Assembly: GCA_021613335.1 (NCBI GenBank)
Contig: JAJTWR010000448.1
Span: forward strand, 622,501 to 686,500
Direction of reading: 5' to 3'
DNA from: Whitmania pigra
Lineage: Eukaryota; Annelida; Clitellata; Hirudinida; Haemopidae
Length of the DNA: 64,000 nt
In this document: positions 24,486 to 36,637 of the stretch, one piece after another
Layout: every line of letters starts with the position of its first letter
Position numbering within the stretch: the stretch's first letter is position 1
The notes under the pieces: generated by a model
Told to the model about the DNA's origin: nothing
What the model saw: only the letters and a program-made list of their open reading frames with translations
Databases searched by the model: none
Program-made: the position numbers and the translations under genes

Positions 24486-25080
24486 CGCAAAAATGTACGA
24501 CCGGTTGTTTAGTTATAATAACAAAACATGATCCGTCATGAACCTAACAACAAAAGTTAAAAAAAAAGAAAAACCGATTCACCACAATTTTAGCCACAAG
24601 TTCTATTATTAAAATGCTATTGCCAATTTAATTACAATTTTTCTGTTTTGGATTGAATAGCAATTAATTTACAACAAATTAATTTTTAATATATTCCTTA
24701 ATAAAAAAAAACTCTCCTAGCACGTTATATCAAGGCATGGAATGAATGCATTTGTTAAAAAAGCAGGACATACTATATATTTTTGTCGGAACATTTCAAT
24801 AAGTATATCTTAATTCAATCTTCCAAAGTTCATTCGATATTGGCCTGGCCAGAGCTTTCTCAAATTTTCTCAAAATTAAATTAGACTCAGAAAGCAGACT
24901 AGTAAATTTAAGTAAAGTATTATCTGTTCATAAAATTTTTTTTATAAACCTTACGTGGCTGGGATTATCTAGGCTCAGCCCTTGGCTTAAATAAGAAGAC
25001 TTCGAGGCTGTACTTTTATGTTGTGTTCTGGTAGAGTTTCGGTTTTGAACATCTTGCTGTTGAGTTTGGCGTGAGTTTGG
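24486..25080. promoter_or_regulatory. Divergent promoter region
   Basis: 595 bp between the ALKBH6 start (minus) and the TAZ-kinase-like start (plus). AT-rich, with no TATA or CCAAT arrangement I would single out. Bidirectional function is inferred from gene orientation. Confidence 0.4.
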
Positions 25081-28000
25081 ATGGGCGATTACCTCGATAA
25101 AGGAACCAATCCAGGTAGATTTAGATTATTTTTGTCATATTTTAGAAAATGATTAGAGAGAAGACCATGAAATCTATAGTTTTGGATTTTCCCGGATGGT
25201 TTAGTCGTTGCGTGATGATTTAACATAACTGGGAGGTCCAACAAATAATAGTTTACGGATAAGTTACATTTTTTATATAGGAGATATAGTTAGGGAGGGA
25301 GATTGTATTAATTCCACGGTATTTAAACACTTGATGGCGACGCATAGTGGTTTCGATATCGTCGGTGATTTGAAGTACTTCCGAATTTGAAGTCGATGCG
25401 AAAACATTTGATTGATTGAACATGGATTAAATTTGTCAAAGCGTAAATAATTGGAGTAGGATTTAGATGTGTTTATTGAGTTTTGATAACAACGGAAACT
25501 CAAGTATGAGTATTGGCTCATGTTGTTTTGTTAAATAGAATCGAGACTGTATAAACGAAATTCGATCAAGTTCTTTTGGCATTTTTATCAACAAATGTTA
25601 AAAAATCAGGAAAAACATTTAATTATCGAATCTTGAGGCATCTCAAAAGAGTTAATTGGCTGAAAACTTGGATCATAATGCAAAGCTATTTTGTGAACTT
25701 TTGACTTTCTTTGATTATTTAAATGGAGCAAAATCTAACCAACGACAAACTTTTAGCCATCAAAGATTGTTAGAATAAAGTTAGAATGTGCCTACATCAT
25801 CAACTTATCAATAAATTCTCTGATACAGTAATATGTCATTTTAAGGTATATGGTCTCTGTTGAAAAGATGGATGCATGATCAGTTTTAAATGATAATAAT
25901 AAAACATTCTAGCCATAGTAATATTAAATAATTTGATTGGCACTGTGCATAGGACATTTTAAATGATAGTAGTAAAACATTCTAGCCATAACCATCTAGT
26001 AATAATAAATAATTTGATTGGCACTGTGCATAGTACCAGAAGCCATTTAAAAAAAACATTTCAAATGACCACATTCTAAATGGACACCTTTCCGGTCATT
26101 TCCATTGAGCAATTCATAATGGTGGATGATAATTGGGTTGTGCAGGTTGGTGTTCCTGCAAGCAGCAGTAATAACAACAGTTTTATGCGACCAGTTCGCA
26201 ACCTGCCAGAGAATGCCCTCGGGTAGGTTATACAAACGGTATACAAACGGTGGATCGATTAAGCGCCTTCACATCCTAGCTGCTAGATACGTATGGCACT
26301 CAAAAAATCATATAAATACAAATTACTCTTTAAGCACTTGATTTCCTACAGATGAATCCATTCTTTCTGGTGAAGGTACGGAGAGAAACGATGATGTCAG
26401 CGACAGTGATGTCGACGAAGATGACGACAGGGTTTGCGTGGTCGAAACTTTTTCGGAAATGTGCAGGCTCAAGCAATGTAATGATAGCAGATGTTTGAAG
26501 GTTATCATTTGACCTGATCATTACATCTGTAATCGTTCTTGTTCATCGTCACTGCTATTGTTAATGTAATTGACATTTTTTTACCATCGCCATCATTTCT
26601 TCCATGTCGCCATCATTGTCTTCGCCTAATCAATCTACTCTGCCAACACGCTACATGGCTTTACTAACTTAACTTTCAATAAGAAATCCTTTTCAGCTCA
26701 GAAGTCTTGTGGCTGAGATGGAGGAATTCCTGAGGCTGGGAAACTCCAGAAACGTTACCGGGGAAATCCTCTTGTGGTTTAAGAAGGTTCTTTGGCACTC
26801 GAGACTGTGTGACGAGACTCAATGTGCCGTTCCCTTCTGTCAGTATTTCTCTGGCTGTTTGTACGAACGATGGGATGGCGTACTGCCAGTAGTCAAGTTG
26901 TATTATGATTCTGCTGCCTTGAAAGAGTTCTGGAAACTCATTGATCTGAAAATGGTCATATTTGTAGGTGTTTCTCGGAGTTGTTTAATTTTTTTATTTG
27001 CTCGTTTTTGAAAATATTAATGCTTGATTTTGATTGTTTCCTTTTAGAATTCTAATTTATTAATTTTGTTTAGAAAGCATTTTATTGTGGTTTTGCGATT
27101 AAAATGCATTCTTTTTCATTTTGTCTTACTTTTGATAAACCATAAATGATAAACATCACACAGTATTTAATTAATATTAATAATAATGTAATATTAACAG
27201 TAGCATTCTAATCAAAAGAGCACCTTAAGCATTAAAAGCACTGTTAACGATAAACCTCGAATTTCCTCACAGATGGACACCTCGATTGATTGGCCGAGCG
27301 GACGCGTGAGTCTCGAGCAGCCCAAGATCGGAGACCTCAACAAATACGTCAAGCGATTCTGGAGGCTTGAAAGGTTAGGGAACGATTTAGAGCATCACTT
27401 CGTTTACGCTCCCGTACTGGATTCCACTGGGACTAGGTAAGTTAAAGTATGGGAAAGATTTTTGCATCACCTGATTGAAGTCATTTATATTTTAGTCATA
27501 TAATCAATCACTCAGTTAATTTATCAATCGATTAATCGACCAATTAGTAATTATTCAACTGGTGGTTGGAGCAGGTATGCCCCCAGACCTGGCACGGATT
27601 TCATGATAGTGCAAGAGTTTTTGGAAGAAGCAAGATACTTCTGCTTTGCAGAGGCTCGTGTTGTTGGAAGTCCTTTTATGATGAAGATGGAGCAGGTGAC
27701 ATTGATGTTTACAATGATGATAAACTTTGCAGAAATAGGATATCTCTAAATACATTTAGTTTTAAATAAATTTAGATTTTTTACCATTAAGGATAAAATT
27801 TCCAAAAAATAGACTTTCTCTTCTTGTTAAGGAATAAATTATTATAAATGAGTGTTATGAAAAGAACAATGGTAATTAGTCATTTACTTTTAATGAATGT
27901 CCTTGCAAATAATAAAAATACAATTATTGTTATTGAGATTAATCTTAATTATTTTGATTAATCTTTTAAGTAACCCAAATTCATTTCAGTGCTTCCTCAA

Positions 28001-30678
28001 ATCTCGCAAAGACTATCAGGACGACCACTTGACCAATCTCGGGAAACTGGTCGACTGTCGCCACGAGAACATCTCTCATCTTGTCTGCCTCTTCCTTCTG
28101 GAAAATGACAGTTTGATTTCTGCCTACCGTTACATCTTGAGTAAGCCGTACATGGGGGATGTGACGTGTGATGTCGCACATTGAATAACGTGCTGGGTGT
28201 CGGTGGGGAGTTGTATTCCCGTGTGCAGAACGCTTCGGTGTTGGGCCAGAACCTGCGAGCAGATTTAGGGGAGCACAGGTGCTAAAATTTTCATCCAAAG
28301 TGGTAAATTGTTGAAATAATTTACACTGCCTGTGTGCAATGTCATATGTCATGTTCTGTGTCCAGCCTCCATCGTTGAGAAGCACTGCTACTGCATGAAT
28401 GGCTGAATGGTTAAAGTGCCTTCATACTAATACATGCAAACACAATTTCTTTTCAGGTGATAGAAGCTTAGAAGAGGTTTGTGGAGCGGTTGAGAATGGT
28501 CGTGCGGTTCGCCAAATCATGTCGGGGTTAGCCAGGGGAGCCTGTTTCCTTCGCCAGAAGGGTCTGTTCTTTCTCAACTGGATAGGTTGTTCAAGTTAAT
28601 TTATTTAGACTTATAATTAAAGTGCTGCTTGTTACTTAAAATGTTGACTTTTATTAGTTATTTTTTGGTTTTTTATGTTTAGGAATTGACCGGGTAACAT
28701 TTTTAGTTGGGGCCAGGTTTCAGTTGCCAGGGTTAGCCGGAGCTGGGGTACAAATGTGGACGTAATACATGTTTAGATGTGAAACGTTTTAAAGTGTTAA
28801 AAATGTAATTCTCTGCTTTTCTTCTATTTCTTCATTCAGTGATGAATGCAATTATTTGGTTGGAATTCCCTGGCCAAATCCTGACTAAAATTTGGTCCCT
28901 GGTCGATTCCTTTATTGAGCAGAACAAGAAATAAACAACATAAAATATAAAAAATCAAAATTATGCTCACTCAAGGGTTGATCCTAAGGGATTAGTAACC
29001 TGCCCTCTGGACAACCATACCATATTTAAAAACCCTTGAATTGTGACTTTGTATGGGTCTATTATTTGTGGACGGAGAGTGAATGAGATGTCCGAGAAAG
29101 GATGGCATATTAATAATGAAGTGTTAGAACATGCGTTTAAAATATATAGGTTCGGTTGAGAAAATATTATGATGTGATTCCTAATTATGTTCAACGAGTT
29201 TTACTTTTAATGGCAGCTCTTCTTTTGAATGTGGTTTACATAACAATTATTAACGATGAAGCACGAAGCATGTTGCCTCTAATTTGATTACATCTTTAAA
29301 GCTACTGATGCTAAGCAATTTTTTGTTATGCCAATGTAAGCACTCCAAGATGTTGGAGATGATAACACATTGAATTAAGTTTTCATTTCCAAAATTCTTG
29401 TCGTAACCTTTATTTATTGTAATCTTTGCGAGGGTAGTTAAGAAGTTAATTTTTTTTTTTACCAGCATCCGCCATCTTGTGCAGCAAGGTCAGGGACAGG
29501 ATGATTGGGAAGTTGTATGACTTCCAGTATGTCTTCAACTTCGAGGGGAAGTCTGAGCAGCAGCTCTCTGATGATGAAGATCTCTTTACCATCATTGAGT
29601 GCCTTGATGCCTCGTGCATACCACCTGAGGTGCTTTTGTGATTTTTGACTATGTGTCATTTTGAAGCTTTAAGACTGGTGAAATGAGTTTGTTCCTAAAC
29701 ATTTGTCTGGTACATGTGTTCCTTAAACGTGATTCTATGTAAATGTGATTTATTTATATAGTGCCATATGCATGGCATCAGAGGCTAATCTTGTTAAGGA
29801 TTTTATGCTGCATTTCTTTCCAAGGACAAATTTATGCCCACACCACATGTGTTAATAATATAATTTACAAGTGAAATAAACCATTGTAATTTAAACGTTT
29901 AAATCTAAACTTTACCAGCTTTTGGACTGCCCGAAGCAGGTAGGGATGTTTACGGATGCCTATGGCTTTGGCGCCGTTTGGTACCATCTGATCAAGGGCA
30001 AGCCTCTCCTTTATGAATATAGACATAAAGGGAGAATCAAGCAGACTGAAGCTATTGCCAGACTGGTAGAAACCCTGCTAACTTTTGTTTAAATATAAAG
30101 GAGATTTAAAAAAATTAAATATACTTTTTTATTTAGCTGTTCCTGGTAAATAAATCTAACAATAAATTTTGAAACTGGTGCCATATAATTTTTCCTTATT
30201 TCATTTTGCTCCCTTATAGGTTTGTTAGGATAGTTAGGCCAGTTAGGGTTAGGCTATCTGAACAGTTAGATGATTAGGAAGGTAACACTAGCATATTTAG
30301 TTAGTTAAATTAGTTAATCTTTTACCATTAATAATTTCGTCATCAAGGTCAATTATTTAATCATTTATCATTAATCATTTCATCCAACAACTTCAAAGGT
30401 ACCCAATGAGTTAGTCTTGGGGGAGCAATGGCTAGAGTTTGAGCCAATCCTTTCCAATCTTCTTGGCCCTGTGAGTCCTTACAGTTGTTATCCACGTGGC
30501 CAATTTTTCCAGTTTAAAGAATATAACCTTTTGATAGTAATAATAAGTGTATGTATATAATGCAGTAATAAGTGATCAGATTATGATGATTTATGATTTA
30601 TTTGATGATGGTAAATGTTTTGATTTTTTGCAGCCTCAGGGCAGGATGAACCTTGGAGAGTTGGAACAACTCCAGTAG
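25081..30678 (+). CDS. TAZ-like zinc finger plus degenerate protein-kinase domain protein
   Basis: Eleven exons keep frame: 25081-25114, 26352-26500, 26697-26963, 27273-27436, 27575-27695, 27990-28140, 28457-28561, 29466-29629, 29919-30065, 30399-30470 and 30634-30678 (472 aa). After an acidic N terminus, residues 49-109 carry CRLKQCNDSRCLKL and HSRLCDETQCAVPFC, spacing typical of a TAZ (HCCC) zinc finger. From about 205 to 420 a kinase fold is suggested by FMMKM (Lys242 as possible beta-3 Lys), HENISHLVCLFL (270-281), the helix QIMSGLARGACFLRQKG, YDFQY (349-351 in place of DFG) and FTDAYGFGAVWYHLIKGKPL (396-415). The HRD catalytic loop is absent: exon 7 ends at QKG and exon 8 starts at ASAIL in phase. 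A pseudokinase is therefore inferred. The short first exon is chosen because its phase fits and it holds the only suitable ATG. TAZ domains bind transactivation peptides in CBP/p300; the role here is unknown. Confidence 0.7.
26105..26310 (+). mobile_element. tRNA-derived SINE copy in intron 1
   Basis: GTGCAGGTTGGTGTTCCTGC, a B-box-like TTCGCAACCTGCC, GCCCTCGGGTAGG and a tail with AAGCGCC, TATGGCACTC and TATAAAT follow the same order as the SINE at 50727-50912. It lies in intron 1 of the TAZ-kinase-like gene. Confidence 0.6.
28393..28440 (+). mobile_element. SINE tRNA-like head, truncated
   Basis: TGGCTGAATGGTTAAAGTGC with CTTCATAC resembles the A-box end of the SINE head (TAGCCGAATGGGTTACGTGC at 50738). 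The rest of the element is missing. Confidence 0.4.
29740..29795 (-). mobile_element. SINE 3' tail fragment
   Basis: ATTTATATAGTGCCATATGC and CATCAGAGGC are the reverse complement of the SINE 3' tail (GCCTCTGACGCTATGCATAT at 50866). Confidence 0.5.
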
Positions 30679-33100
30679 AGAGGACTTGAAATTTTCATCA
30701 AAATCATTGCCATCATCATTTTCATCAGCATCACCTTCATTTTCGTCAATATTGTCATCGTCGCAATCTTTTTTCTAAAGCTGTTGACTTACTTCCTTCT
30801 TTTGCCTTTCTTCTCTTCGACAGTTGTTATTCTCAAATGTCTTAGATTAAAAATTGTTGGTTGAAATGAACTCAACAACTCCCAAATCAATACCTCTCTG
30901 TAGTACATTGATTACTAGTAAGATAGATTAGGGCTTTGGCAATGTCTTTTGGCTTTTTGAGTTTCTGTTTCTGACCAACTGATCAACTTTGAGAATGACA
31001 AGCTTCCACATGCTGAAGGTGGATCCTTGCTATCTCTTATTAATTGGTTGGCACCTTCCTTGCTATCTCTTATTAATTACTTGACACCTTAGTTCTTGGT
31101 AATCTGTTCCAAGCCTTTTAAGGCAAGATGCCTCTCTTGCCTGTTATAGTCAAAATCATCTTAGTTATGCAACAAACTTTAATCAAGTAAATGAATTTGC
31201 CTTTCGCCTGTGAAGGCTAAAATCTTTGGCCAAGAGCATGTTGATATGAGTTCTTGAACAAAGTTAGCATTGTAACTCTTCGGAGTTCAATGTTCAGAAG
31301 CACAACCATTTTTGAATGGATGTGGTTGATATATTGCCCTCAGATTTGGAGGGACAACTGTTGTTCAGATTCTTTGTGAGTTCAATTGGTCCTTCAATTA
31401 ATTGTGTGGAATGACATTTTTACAATTTGAGGACCCTCGAGCATTCCAATTTCAATTGAATGCAACGTTTTACCTTCTGCATGAATTTAGTGGAAGATAA
31501 ACTTGTTGATTCAATTTGATAATTCAGTTGAACTTTCATGACTGCAATTTATATTCTTTGCTGAGACCAAGAATGTCCATCTTTAATTAAGATGATTCTT
31601 GCGAGTATATCAGCATGGTTTACAACATCTTTTGCAAGTCTTAATATGCTTTTAGCATATTTTATGGATGTACATATGTACAGAGTTCTTTGTGAAACTG
31701 TGCTGACCCTTGTCATCTGTAACTATAAGAAGCACTTGTCTCTTAACTTCCCAAGTTGTCAGAATGATCACGGTGTCATGTCTGTTTGGCGGCATAATGA
31801 GAAACCATTAATCTTAATAGATTAATTAGAGACAGAAAGATTTCTGCAGAGAGTTTTTGTTAATGCATTAGAGCATGCAGGCAGTTTAAGCAGCTTTTGA
31901 GAGTTGATGACTTGTCAGTAGCATGCTTTTTATATTTCACTTGCCTAATAATAACAAGTGGGAAGACTAAAGTCTTTTAAAACCAAAGTAATGGATTGCA
32001 ATTACTTTTTGTACAAATTATATCAGCTTTTTAAAAATTATTACATTGAATTTGTATTGATATGACAACGTCAAGATTATTTGTTACAAAATTCTGTAGA
32101 AGCGTTTAAGCACCTTGAGGTTCTCGTTTGGTTTTTCAAGAGTCTTGAGGATTCTCCTGAAATCGAAAGTCATGCCATTTGTTTCACAATTTGTTTTTTG
32201 TATATAAATCAAATTGCTAATTAATGCTTAAACTAAATTTTATTAAATTAGTAACATCCTTGTGAACACAAATCATATTCTCGATTTCAAAGGGTTTATT
32301 CATTACAATGCTTTTTAAGAGTTCTGAGCTTGTTTTAGCACTGGTGCATCATAATACATTACAATTAGTAATGTGGTAACAGCAGTTTATGTTTCACTTA
32401 TGAATGTTTGGCTTTTGTCAAGATGTCTCAACTCTTTCCTCTCTGTTTCAACCCATCCTCACTCAAGTGACCTTGATACTCACCCCACTCAAACAAGATA
32501 CAAACTTGTTGCTGACTTATCTTGGTTTAACATTTGTGTCCAGATTGGCAACAGAAAAATAAAAAAGTAATGTAAATTGATCCATTTACGTATGTGTTAT
32601 ATCTATGGTAAACACAAAATCGCTTTTTTAAAAATTAAATTTCGGTACTTGCGCTGGAGACACGTTAACGAAGCATATATTTTTAGAAAGGAAATAATCT
32701 GCAGATTTTAAATATGTTTTTACAATTTCAAGCGCGTTAAGAAATTTTACGTTATCGGCGCTCAAAGCTTTATACGTTAACAAAAAATTCATTTTTATTC
32801 AAAATACATTATTTTTTTACGCGCATCATTTTCTAAAGCAAGACCTTTCTAACAAAACAAAATTTATATTTTTAGCTCTACGCGTTCCAGAGTTATTAGA
32901 TGTCAAAGTTCTTGCTGAAGTCTTGCTAACTTCACCGTCGTAATTTTTCGGATGAGTTTTGTTGCTTTAATGAATGTTATCATTATTATCATTACCACAC
33001 CCGAAATTGTACAAGTAAATAAACGTAATATTAGCTTATTAACAAAAATGACTTGCTGGCTCAACTGTCAAATCAAGCATAGAAATGACAATGTATTTTG
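30679..33100. other. Noncoding DNA, probably including a 3' UTR
   Basis: No exon recognised over 2.4 kb. The first part probably includes the 3' UTR of the TAZ-kinase-like gene. A short repeat, CACCTT(C/A)..TTGCTATCTCTTATTAATT, occurs twice at about 31025-31082. TTTTTACGCGC occurs at about 32816 and again at 37481; I could not assign it to an element. Confidence 0.5.
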
Positions 33101-33637
33101 ATAACATTTTCTGTCCCCCAAGGAAGTTTCCCAAAAATCCATAATTTAAAATAAAGAAGACATGGTATAACAATAAATAATTATTAATGGCAAATCCGAA
33201 ATCTCGGCGAACCAAAGAAATGGTAGTTAATACTGAAACTTATTTTTCAATTCAAGATTTTATTAATAAAGAATTAATTTACTTCATAAAAAATATAAAA
33301 TTGAATGTGATTGTTTATTTAAAAAAAACATGAACATAACAACAGAAAATGAATATAGCAGTTTAACTCGAATAATTGCAACAATAAGATATAACAAGCA
33401 ACCGGTATGGAAACGTAATTTTATATAATAAATGTAATAAATTACAGAAAATACAATAAATTATAATTTAAAAAAAAAAATTTTGATGAAAATATAAAAA
33501 AATGATTGAATTGAAGTTTTATCATTTTTATGATCTTTTGGTATGTCCTCGACGCAGATTACTTTCTGAATAATTATCGAACAAGATCGCATTCTTAAAA
33601 ACCAATTAGAATATTCAAAACTATCTAGAAAAATATC
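33101..33637 (+). repeat. SERBP1-like 5' spacer, unit 1
   Basis: This region shares ACAGAAAATGAATA, ATGTAATAAATTA, ATGATCTTTTGGTATGTCCT with CGACGCAG, and AACTATCTAGAAAAATATC with the DNA preceding the other three SERBP1-like copies. The last ~110 bases before the ATG are the most conserved, consistent with a duplicated promoter/5' UTR. Confidence 0.7.
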
Positions 33638-34864
33638 ATGGTTGAGATTAGGGTAGATATAAAAAACAGGTTTCTTGCATTTGAACAAGAAGGCGATGAT
33701 GACGTTGCCGGAGAACTTCTTGATAAGTTCAATCAAAAGAAAGAAGAGAAAGCACTGAAGAAGGCCATCAAGGCTGCTGCCAAGGAAAAGTCCCGACCTA
33801 AGAAGGCTGATACAATTGAAGTTTCTCCTAAAACTCAGAAAACTGGATCAACCGCAGAAGGGGACACAGGTCTTCAAATTGACGAGAGAAAAAAGAAAAA
33901 GAAGAAAAAGAAAGTAGAGAGTGTCACTGAGGTGGTCGTTGACGAGGGTCCCAGAGAAAGAGTTGTTTATCAAGGAGGCAAAGAGTTCACTAGAAAAACA
34001 TACTCAACCTTTGCTGCCAAGATGTCAGCTATAACGAGAGAAGCTGAACAAATTGCCAAAAATAACAGACCTTCCAGAGGCAGAGAAGGATTTAGGAGAG
34101 ACCGAGAAGGCTTTGTTAAACCATCGTACGAGGCCAACGTTACAACTACCGAAGAGGTATCATCAGGCCAATTTGAGGAAGTGCCAATAAATGATAGGCC
34201 TTACAGCGGTAGAGGTGGTTATAGGCAGGGTAGAGCTGGATTTTATGATCAAGTTCAACACGTCTCATCTTCCGAGAACGCTCTTGCTACCATCGTCGAA
34301 GAGGCTTCTTCAAGACATGTTGAAGAAAATCCCAGAAATAGGTATTACAGGGGCAGAGGAGGCTTTAGTCAAAGAAAAGTTGGATTTAGTGACCAACAAG
34401 TCCCATCCCCAGAGAACGCAGATGCTGCTGTTGCCGAAGAGGCTTCGTCAAGTCAATTCGACGAAAAGCCAAGGAGCAGCAGACCTTACAGGGGTAGGGG
34501 AGGATATAGAGGAGGGTTTGATAGACGAAATGTTGAAACCGAACCAGAGGTGAAGCAGTACACGTTGGATGAATGGAAGGAAATGCAGGCCGAGCTCCGG
34601 AAGAATTCTTCACTGAATGTTGCTAAAACCAACGAAGGTGCCAAAGAAAAGGAGGAAAAGGTTAAGTTAAAAAATGACGTAAAGCAAGAGAATAGCAACA
34701 CTGGCATTCAGATCAAATTGGGAACAGCTAGCTTCTACGGCAGAAGAGGAAGAGGCAGACGTGGGATGGACAGAATAGACTTAGGGGACGAGAGGAGATC
34801 GTCGAGAGTGTTTCAAGAGGCTCCAAATGTCTCGGACGATTCCAGTTTTCCTCGTCTCAAGTAA
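33638..34864 (+). CDS. SERBP1/HABP4-like RNA-binding protein, copy 1
   Basis: A single intronless frame of 408 aa. N terminus VDIKNRFLAFEQEGDDD resembles the NRF..LF.DE start of SERBP1/HABP4. It is followed by a Lys-rich segment with eight consecutive Lys, RGG/RG-type boxes (PYSGRGGYRQGRAGF, YYRGRGGFSQR, RPYRGRGGYRGGF), the family signature QYTLDEWKEMQ, then GRRGRGRRGMDR and an acidic DDSSFPRL end like the DDPEAFPAL end of SERBP1. Family members bind mRNA and 80S ribosomes in the cytoplasm. The ATG is preceded by a block conserved in all four copies. Its coding region appears identical to copy 2 apart from a silent change I noticed near 33861. A poly(A) signal AATAAA is at about 34950. Absence of introns suggests retroposition before tandem duplication. 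Confidence 0.85.
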   Translation: MVEIRVDIKNRFLAFEQEGDDDVAGELLDKFNQKKEEKALKKAIKAAAKEKSRPKKADTIEVSPKTQKTGSTAEGDTGLQIDERKKKKKKKKVESVTEVVVDEGPRERVVYQGGKEFTRKTYSTFAAKMSAITREAEQIAKNNRPSRGREGFRRDREGFVKPSYEANVTTTEEVSSGQFEEVPINDRPYSGRGGYRQGRAGFYDQVQHVSSSENALATIVEEASSRHVEENPRNRYYRGRGGFSQRKVGFSDQQVPSPENADAAVAEEASSSQFDEKPRSSRPYRGRGGYRGGFDRRNVETEPEVKQYTLDEWKEMQAELRKNSSLNVAKTNEGAKEKEEKVKLKNDVKQENSNTGIQIKLGTASFYGRRGRGRRGMDRIDLGDERRSSRVFQEAPNVSDDSSFPRLK

Positions 34865-35410
34865 TAGTATATTTCTACTTTGTCAATGAGGTCTTTACAT
34901 AAAGTGCACCAATTTATTTTTTATAATTCTGCTTGTTTTGCTGTTTAAAATAAAATGTTTAAATCGAAAATCCATTATTTTTTCATTAATTTTTCGCATT
35001 CCATCAAACAAATTCTCAACGCCATCTGTTCTCATGCTTGTTGTTGGTATGTCCTAAATCTACTTAATTTTGTACTGATGTACGTTTTTTATTTCAAATA
35101 CAAAATGTATAAAAATGCCAACAGAAAATGAATAGAGCACTTTAACTTGAAGAATTGATATAACAAACAAATAAAACTGTGATCTTTAATTGCCTGTAAT
35201 GGATGTAATAAATTATTGAAGGTACAATAACTTTGTGTTACGAAGCTTTGATAGAGTTGCAAAAAATTGATTACATTAAATCTTAATTAAGTCTCATTTT
35301 CATGATCTTTTGGTATGTCCTCGACGCAGATTACTTTCTGAAAAACTATCAATCCAGATCGCATCCTTAAAAAACCAATTTGAATATTCAGAACTATCTA
35401 GAAAAATATC
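34865..35410 (+). repeat. SERBP1-like 3' UTR and spacer, unit 1 to unit 2
   Basis: Holds the poly(A) module (TGCTGTTTAAAATAAAATGT) and then the spacer (CATTCCATCAAACAAATTCTC, ATGTCCTAAATCTACTTAATTTTG split here for length) that recurs after copies 3 and 4 and after the first DDX39 gene. Confidence 0.7.
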
Positions 35411-36637
35411 ATGGTTGAGATTAGGGTAGATATAAAAAACAGGTTTCTTGCATTTGAACAAGAAGGCGATGATGACGTTGCCGGAGAACTTCTTGATAAG
35501 TTCAATCAAAAGAAAGAAGAGAAAGCACTGAAGAAGGCCATCAAGGCTGCTGCCAAGGAAAAGTCCCGACCTAAGAAGGCTGATACAATTGAAGTTTCTC
35601 CTAAAACTCAGAAAACTGGATCAACCGCAGAAGGTGACACAGGTCTTCAAATTGACGAGAGAAAAAAGAAAAAGAAGAAAAAGAAAGTAGAGAGTGTCAC
35701 TGAGGTGGTCGTTGACGAGGGTCCCAGAGAAAGAGTTGTTTATCAAGGAGGCAAAGAGTTCACTAGAAAAACATACTCAACCTTTGCTGCCAAGATGTCA
35801 GCTATAACGAGAGAAGCTGAACAAATTGCCAAAAATAACAGACCTTCCAGAGGCAGAGAAGGATTTAGGAGAGACCGAGAAGGCTTTGTTAAACCATCGT
35901 ACGAGGCCAACGTTACAACTACCGAAGAGGTATCATCAGGCCAATTTGAGGAAGTGCCAATAAATGATAGGCCTTACAGCGGTAGAGGTGGTTATAGGCA
36001 GGGTAGAGCTGGATTTTATGATCAAGTTCAACACGTCTCATCTTCCGAGAACGCTCTTGCTACCATCGTCGAAGAGGCTTCTTCAAGACATGTTGAAGAA
36101 AATCCCAGAAATAGGTATTACAGGGGCAGAGGAGGCTTTAGTCAAAGAAAAGTTGGATTTAGTGACCAACAAGTCCCATCCCCAGAGAACGCAGATGCTG
36201 CTGTTGCCGAAGAGGCTTCGTCAAGTCAATTCGACGAAAAGCCAAGGAGCAGCAGACCTTACAGGGGTAGGGGAGGATATAGAGGAGGGTTTGATAGACG
36301 AAATGTTGAAACCGAACCAGAGGTGAAGCAGTACACGTTGGATGAATGGAAGGAAATGCAGGCCGAGCTCCGGAAGAATTCTTCACTGAATGTTGCTAAA
36401 ACCAACGAAGGTGCCAAAGAAAAGGAGGAAAAGGTTAAGTTAAAAAATGACGTAAAGCAAGAGAATAGCAACACTGGCATTCAGATCAAATTGGGAACAG
36501 CTAGCTTCTACGGCAGAAGAGGAAGAGGCAGACGTGGGATGGACAGAATAGACTTAGGGGACGAGAGGAGATCGTCGAGAGTGTTTCAAGAGGCTCCAAA
36601 TGTCTCGGACGATTCCAGTTTTCCTCGTCTCAAGTAA
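35411..36637 (+). CDS. SERBP1/HABP4-like RNA-binding protein, copy 2
   Basis: Intronless 408-aa frame with the same protein as the copy at 33638, starting 1,773 bp later. Contains the poly-Lys tract, three RGG-type boxes, QYTLDEWKEMQ and the DDSSFPRLK terminus. Near identity of both coding sequence and 3' UTR implies a very recent duplication or gene conversion. Likely cytoplasmic mRNA/ribosome binding by family analogy. Confidence 0.85.
   Translation: MVEIRVDIKNRFLAFEQEGDDDVAGELLDKFNQKKEEKALKKAIKAAAKEKSRPKKADTIEVSPKTQKTGSTAEGDTGLQIDERKKKKKKKKVESVTEVVVDEGPRERVVYQGGKEFTRKTYSTFAAKMSAITREAEQIAKNNRPSRGREGFRRDREGFVKPSYEANVTTTEEVSSGQFEEVPINDRPYSGRGGYRQGRAGFYDQVQHVSSSENALATIVEEASSRHVEENPRNRYYRGRGGFSQRKVGFSDQQVPSPENADAAVAEEASSSQFDEKPRSSRPYRGRGGYRGGFDRRNVETEPEVKQYTLDEWKEMQAELRKNSSLNVAKTNEGAKEKEEKVKLKNDVKQENSNTGIQIKLGTASFYGRRGRGRRGMDRIDLGDERRSSRVFQEAPNVSDDSSFPRLK

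Noticed and set aside
34191..34707. Additional frames inside the SERBP1-like genes, repeated in all four copies
   Set aside because: They are out-of-frame or antisense shadows that repeat only because the genes are duplicated.
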